Assembly (NCBI GenBank): GCA_017473165.1
Contig: JAFUNA010000022.1
Span: forward strand, 21,471 to 85,470
DNA length: 64,000 nt
Direction of reading: 5' to 3'
DNA from: Clostridia bacterium
GTDB taxonomy: Bacteria > Bacillota > Clostridia > Oscillospirales > Acutalibacteraceae
A program made the position numbers and the translations under genes. A model generated the notes under the pieces. It had not been told where the DNA came from. It worked only from the letters and a program-made list of their open reading frames with translations, and searched no databases. Below are positions 60,426 to 64,000 of the stretch, one piece after another. Each line of letters starts with the position of its first letter. Within the stretch, counting starts at the first letter, position 1.

Positions 60426-61399
60426 AAAAGGCTTTGATTGCTGCTTGCGCCGTGCTTGGCGTTATAACCGTTGTTTTCGGTGCACTTGCGGTTTATAATT
60501 TCGTATCCGTGCCCGAAACCGTAAAGCTTGAAGAAAAAGCGGCTGATTTTGTTCTTTCCGCCGACGTTGTGACCGATGCACCCGCACAGGCTCTTGCAAA
60601 GGTCATGTCAAAGGATATGAAGGAGCAGACAAGCTTCCCCGAAGGAATCCGTGAGGAATTAAAACAGGCTTATGCGGTCAACAATAATCTTGTGGGCTGG
60701 CTTTCCATTCCCGGAACCGAAATGGATACCGCCGTTTTGCAGGGCAGCGACAACAGTTATTACCTCAAAAAGGATTTCTACGAAAGAACAACCTACGAAA
60801 CAATCAACACAAACTACGGCAACATCTATCTTGACTACCGCTGTCTTGATGACGGACTTTCAAAGAATATGGTTATCCACGGTCACACAACGGGCAGGTC
60901 TGACGGAATTCCCAAGCAGTCCTTCCGCTCGCTCTATGACTACAGAAACCTCAACCATTTCAAGGAAAATCCCCTCATAAAATACAGCACCCTTACCGAG
61001 GAATATACATACAAAATCTGTGCGGTATTCCTTTCAACAACCCAGAGAAAAGACGATAACGGCTATATGTTCAACTACATATATCCCGATATGAGCGATA
61101 ACAACATGGTCGGCTATATTGAGCAGGTAAAGCAGAGAATGCTCTATGAAACGGGCGTATCCCTTGAGCCGACGGATAAAATCATAACCCTTTCAACCTG
61201 TATTTATGACTACGGCAAGAGTGTTGACACAAGACTTGTTGTTGTGGGCAGACTTCTTCACGAAGGCGAAAGCGAAGAAATCGACCTGACTCTTGTTAAA
61301 GATAATCCCGACTACCGCAGACCCCAGATCTGGTATAACGCCAAGGGAAAAACCAATCCCTACAAGGATTCTGCGAAGTGGGAGCCCAGTGCAAACTGA
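60422..61399 (+). CDS. Class B sortase
   Basis: A 325-residue cysteine transpeptidase with an N-terminal membrane helix (4-27) and a SrtB-type domain. Catalytic residues are visible: His155 in VIHGHT, Cys260 in TLSTC and Arg271 in RLVVVGR. It would attach a surface protein, or pilin, to the wall. It is coupled to cinA (ATGA) and followed by a second sortase. No LPXTG- or NPQTN-type substrate gene is in the window. Confidence 0.9.
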   Translation: MKKALIAACAVLGVITVVFGALAVYNFVSVPETVKLEEKAADFVLSADVVTDAPAQALAKVMSKDMKEQTSFPEGIREELKQAYAVNNNLVGWLSIPGTEMDTAVLQGSDNSYYLKKDFYERTTYETINTNYGNIYLDYRCLDDGLSKNMVIHGHTTGRSDGIPKQSFRSLYDYRNLNHFKENPLIKYSTLTEEYTYKICAVFLSTTQRKDDNGYMFNYIYPDMSDNNMVGYIEQVKQRMLYETGVSLEPTDKIITLSTCIYDYGKSVDTRLVVVGRLLHEGESEEIDLTLVKDNPDYRRPQIWYNAKGKTNPYKDSAKWEPSAN

Positions 61400-61677
61400 A
61401 GCGTGGCGAACATAATCCGAACCTGCCCGAAAGCGAGTCTTTTCAGCTCTTTTCGGCGTTTCGGATTTAGAAAGGCGTCAGCCTGTCGTCATCCTCAACA
61501 GCCAAAAATCATCTGAAAATCCTTCGCTTTCGGGTCGAAGATTTTTTGTCGTGAGGATTTTTGGCAATTCAAGGCACAAAACGCAGCAAATCCTTTGCGG
61601 ATTTGCGAGTATTTTAACATAGAAGTGACGAAAATAATCCGACAAAAAACACGGTTAGGATTGTGTTCGCCACGCTT
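61399..61677. mobile_element. MITE-like element with long terminal inverted repeats
   Basis: The left end AAGCGTGGCGAACATAATCC... (61399-61423) and right end ...GGATTGTGTTCGCCACGCTT (61653-61677) are inverted copies of about 25 bp with two mismatches. Internal inverted pairs include GCCAAAAATC (about 61500) with GATTTTTGGC (about 61555), and AAATCCTTCG with CGAAGATTT. The element has no transposase and fills the gap between the two sortase genes. No clear target duplication is seen. A structured RNA is an alternative. Confidence 0.65.
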
Positions 61678-61697
61678 TAGCATGGAGGATTTGAAAA

Positions 61698-63791
61698 ATG
61701 CCTAATAACGAAAATAACAACCAGAACAAAAAACTTCCCGACGGATTAAGCTCAATTGCCGATGATGAGGCGATAACCGAAATCGATCTCGGCGATTTCC
61801 TTGAGGAGAGCACAAAATCGGCTCCCCTTTTCGAAGGATTCCATGAGGATATCGAAAACACCGAAAAGAGCCTTGAGAGCGACCTTCAGAATCTCTATGA
61901 CGATATCATGAGCAGCGGTCCCGAAACAATCGTGCCAAAGCCCATGTCCGTTTTGACCGAAAAAGAGTCTCCCAAGAGTGCTCTGGACGAGCTCTGGATG
62001 AATCCCGAGGACTATTTTGATGCCGATATTCCCGTTGTTTCCCTTGACGAGGATGAAATTGAGGAGGAAATTCCCGAGGAAGCCTTCTTCAATCCCGAAG
62101 CCGCAGAGGAAGCAGCACCCGAAGAGGATTTTGAGAGAAACAGCATTTTCAGCCTGATTGATTCCCTCAAGTCCGAGAGCGACGTTGAAACCGGATTCAG
62201 CGAAATTCTTTCCGAAATCGAATCAAACGAGGGCATCGCAACAACAATCGACGGCAGCCTTGCCGATGCGCAGCGTCTTGTTTCGCAGGACTACACTCCC
62301 GAAGAGAGCTTTGAGGAGGTTTCCTTCGGCGATGAGGAAATTGATTGGAATGATATCGAAACGGAGGACGAAGCTCCCGCCGAGGAATATGCTCTTCCCG
62401 TTGAGGACGAAGCTCCCGCAGAAGAAACTGCAGAGATTTCCGTTGATGATATCGTAAAGCAGTATGCAACCGCAAAGCCCGAGGCTGCATCCGCACCTTC
62501 ACCCGTTGCACCTGCGGCAGAGGCATCGTTTGATGTTGACAACATTGACACAAATTCAGAGGAATTTGACCGTGAGCTTGCATTTCTTCTCGGCGACAAA
62601 GCTGCAGAAGCCGCAGGGGAAGAAGCTTCCGCACAGACAGGCTTTGTTATCAATGTGCCCGATGACGGCAATGACTACGAAAAAGCCGCCGCAGCTCCCG
62701 AAAAGCTTTACGAGGCTGCTCCCATGAGCACAATTCCCGTTGAAGAAAGCCTTGAAATCGTTACCGAGGACGACGGCAAGAAGAAGAAAAAGAAAAAAGA
62801 TAAGAAAAATAAGAATAAAGACAACGCACAGGCAGCGGAAAAGGAAGGCAAGAAGTCGGGCGGTGCAGGCGAGGTTGTGAGAAAGATTATTCTTTCCGTT
62901 TCAATCATCACAATCATTGTCAGCTGCGGAATCCTTGTCAACACCTACTTCATCGAGCCCATGAGATTCAAGTCGGGCAACGATGACCTTGTTGCCCAGA
63001 TGCAGGAAAACATCAACGCAAACGGCGATTCAACCGAGATTGCCGATGAAGTAAAGCAGCAGGCAGCGGTTGATTTCCCCGAGGGAATGCTTGCGAAATA
63101 TGCCCAGCTTTATGCAGCAAACGATGATTTGAGAGGCTGGATTTCAATTCCCGGCTTCGACATCAACCTTCCCATCGCACAGGGCACGGATAACAACTTC
63201 TATCTCAAGAAGGATATCTACGGAAAATATACAACCTACGGTGTACCCTTCTTTGACTACAGAATGACGGATTTCAAGAATCTTCACAAGAATACCGTTG
63301 TTTACGGTCACAATATGCGTCATGACGACCTCATTTTCGGTATGCTCGAAAACTACCGCTTCATCGAGGCAGGCTTCCAGAAAGCTCCCGTTATCGAATG
63401 TAACACAATCTACGGCGATTTCACATGGTTTGTCTATGCCGCATTCATTTCAAACTCCGACGCAAGTCAGGATAACGGCTATCTTTTCCCCTATAACTTT
63501 ATCGATGTAAGCGACGGAAAGTTTGCGGATTACATTGCCGAAATCGACAAGAGAAAATTCTACACAACAGGTGTTGACATTCAGCCCACCGACAAGATTC
63601 TGACCCTTTCAACCTGCTGCTATGATTTTGAGGATGCAAGACTTGTTGTTGTTGCAAGACTCAGAAGAGAGGGTGAAAGCGTTGCGGTTGACACCTCAAG
63701 AGCATATCTCAACGACGATATCAAGTATCCCCAGATTTGGTACGACGTAAACAAAAAGACAAACAACCACGCATCTGACCCCAGATGGTAA
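61698..63791 (+). CDS. Class B sortase with long acidic cytoplasmic N-terminal domain
   Basis: A 697-residue protein in three parts. Residues 1 to about 355 are strongly acidic and apparently disordered (Glu, Asp, Ala, Pro; repeated EEDEAPAEE and EDEAPAEETAE). Residues about 356-390 are a Lys-rich stretch (KKKKKKKDKKNKNKD). A membrane helix at about 396-416 leads to an external SrtB domain (about 450-670) with His538 in VYGHN, Cys640 in TLSTCC and Arg648 in ARLVVVAR. Typical SrtB is 220-320 residues, so the N-terminal half is an addition. GGAGG lies upstream of the ATG. Confidence 0.88.
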   Translation: MPNNENNNQNKKLPDGLSSIADDEAITEIDLGDFLEESTKSAPLFEGFHEDIENTEKSLESDLQNLYDDIMSSGPETIVPKPMSVLTEKESPKSALDELWMNPEDYFDADIPVVSLDEDEIEEEIPEEAFFNPEAAEEAAPEEDFERNSIFSLIDSLKSESDVETGFSEILSEIESNEGIATTIDGSLADAQRLVSQDYTPEESFEEVSFGDEEIDWNDIETEDEAPAEEYALPVEDEAPAEETAEISVDDIVKQYATAKPEAASAPSPVAPAAEASFDVDNIDTNSEEFDRELAFLLGDKAAEAAGEEASAQTGFVINVPDDGNDYEKAAAAPEKLYEAAPMSTIPVEESLEIVTEDDGKKKKKKKDKKNKNKDNAQAAEKEGKKSGGAGEVVRKIILSVSIITIIVSCGILVNTYFIEPMRFKSGNDDLVAQMQENINANGDSTEIADEVKQQAAVDFPEGMLAKYAQLYAANDDLRGWISIPGFDINLPIAQGTDNNFYLKKDIYGKYTTYGVPFFDYRMTDFKNLHKNTVVYGHNMRHDDLIFGMLENYRFIEAGFQKAPVIECNTIYGDFTWFVYAAFISNSDASQDNGYLFPYNFIDVSDGKFADYIAEIDKRKFYTTGVDIQPTDKILTLSTCCYDFEDARLVVVARLRREGESVAVDTSRAYLNDDIKYPQIWYDVNKKTNNHASDPRW

Positions 63792-63792
63792 A

Positions 63793-63860
63793 CATATTCC
63801 TTCGGAATGTGAAATATACCTGCGGCGAGTTTCGGACGGGCTCTGCCCGTACCCGATTAT
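63793..63860 (-). repeat. ATATCAC hairpin array, copy 11 (deleted)
   Basis: TTCC-TTC-GGAA and TGTGAAATATA are joined directly to CCTGCGGCGAG and ACGGGC-TCT-GCCCGT, so the middle modules present in copy 10 are missing. This is what a deletion between modules would leave. Confidence 0.75.
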
Positions 63861-63881
63861 ATACTTTTTGAAACAGTAATC

Positions 63882-64000
63882 TCATATGTCTGAAATACAA
63901 TATCTTACGCACATTCGAGCATTTTTCTCTTTGACATACGCCCGTATGCCTGCATCGAAGAAATGCCCGACTGCACGCAACCTATTGCATTTCAGATGCG
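63882..64000 (-). other. Possible 3' end of a leftward gene at the window edge
   Basis: On the reverse strand the frame is open from the window edge to a TGA at 63882-63884 for 39 codons (ending NARMCVRYCISDI). The composition is unlike the Glu/Asp-rich local genes, and I recognise no family. It could be a fragment of a gene entering from the right, or another dispersed repeat. Confidence 0.2.

Noticed and set aside
61495-61683. 62-codon reverse ORF in the MITE-like element
   Set aside because: It spans the right terminal inverted repeat and the internal palindromes; the peptide has no signal or domain, so it is a by-product of the repeat.
1-64000. tRNA genes, insertion sequences or prophage genes
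   Set aside because: No T-arm/anticodon pattern, transposase motif or phage structural gene was recognised by eye in any spacer or frame; a tRNAscan or IS search was not possible here.

Overview
The window looks like a chromosomal segment of a low-to-mid GC Gram-positive anaerobe of class Clostridia, probably an uncultured gut member of the Oscillospiraceae/Ruminococcaceae sphere. This is inferred from gene content (RemB, a Noc-like ParB paralog, Soj/Spo0J, YlmH, YaaA-type S4 protein, a SpoIIQ-like LytM protein, class B sortases), from purine-rich Shine-Dalgarno sites with frequent TTG/GTG starts, and from short lipoprotein signals. No taxonomic marker such as 16S rRNA is present. I see no tRNA, rRNA, transposase, prophage or CRISPR array.

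Region by region. 0-3.3 kb: elongasome genes mreC (cut by the window edge), mreD and PBP2. 3.6-12.4 kb (+): MinD-like ATPase, mnmE, mnmG, rsmG, a Noc/ParB paralog, parA, parB and an acyltransferase-like protein, with two perfect parS sites (inside mnmG and just upstream of parA). 12.5-18.8 kb (-): dnaX scr (SRP RNA), dnaX, ybaB, recR, a DnaA-box-rich spacer, dnaN, S4 protein, recF, remB. These are genes that surround oriC in Bacillus, but dnaA and gyrBA are absent and the two blocks point at each other. 19-25 kb: P-loop ATPase, PLC-like phosphodiesterase, RlmI-type methyltransferase, a lipoprotein and a membrane-embedded M28 peptidase. 25-32.7 kb: VanY-like peptidase, sugar transferase, cyclase, RF2 (without the usual programmed frameshift), a RING/zinc-ribbon membrane protein, GalU and a nucleotide-sugar-type epimerase. 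33-36.5 kb: a GNAT-Gfo/Idh/MocA fusion with a GPH sugar symporter. 36.6-40 kb: BipA, RibF, family 4 uracil-DNA glycosylase. 40.4-46.4 kb (-): YlmH, small lipoproteins, a membrane protein, GlnRS and GluRS. 46.6-50.8 kb (+): LytM/SpoIIQ-like protein, rpsO, pnp. 51-55.6 kb (-): DUF4838 protein and a SEDS (FtsW/RodA)-PBP pair. 56.6-63.8 kb (+): cysteine desulfurase-ThiI pair, CinA and two class B sortases, the second with a very long acidic cytoplasmic domain.

The genes are mostly ordinary housekeeping. The unusual content is between them. Most spacers longer than about 200 bp are built from short hairpin modules. One family is an ordered series of four to five small hairpins separated by an ATATCACA-like spacer, found about eleven times in both orientations. 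A second family is a 103-bp unit bounded by GTAGGGG and CCCCTAC, present in six copies of identical length, with longer and shorter relatives. Stems differ between copies but both arms change together, so base pairing appears to be what is conserved. Outer flanks (AAGTGCAAAGT-type and AATTCGTAAT-type repeats) often begin at or inside a neighbouring stop codon. A separate 279-bp element with about 25-bp terminal inverted repeats lies between the two sortase genes.
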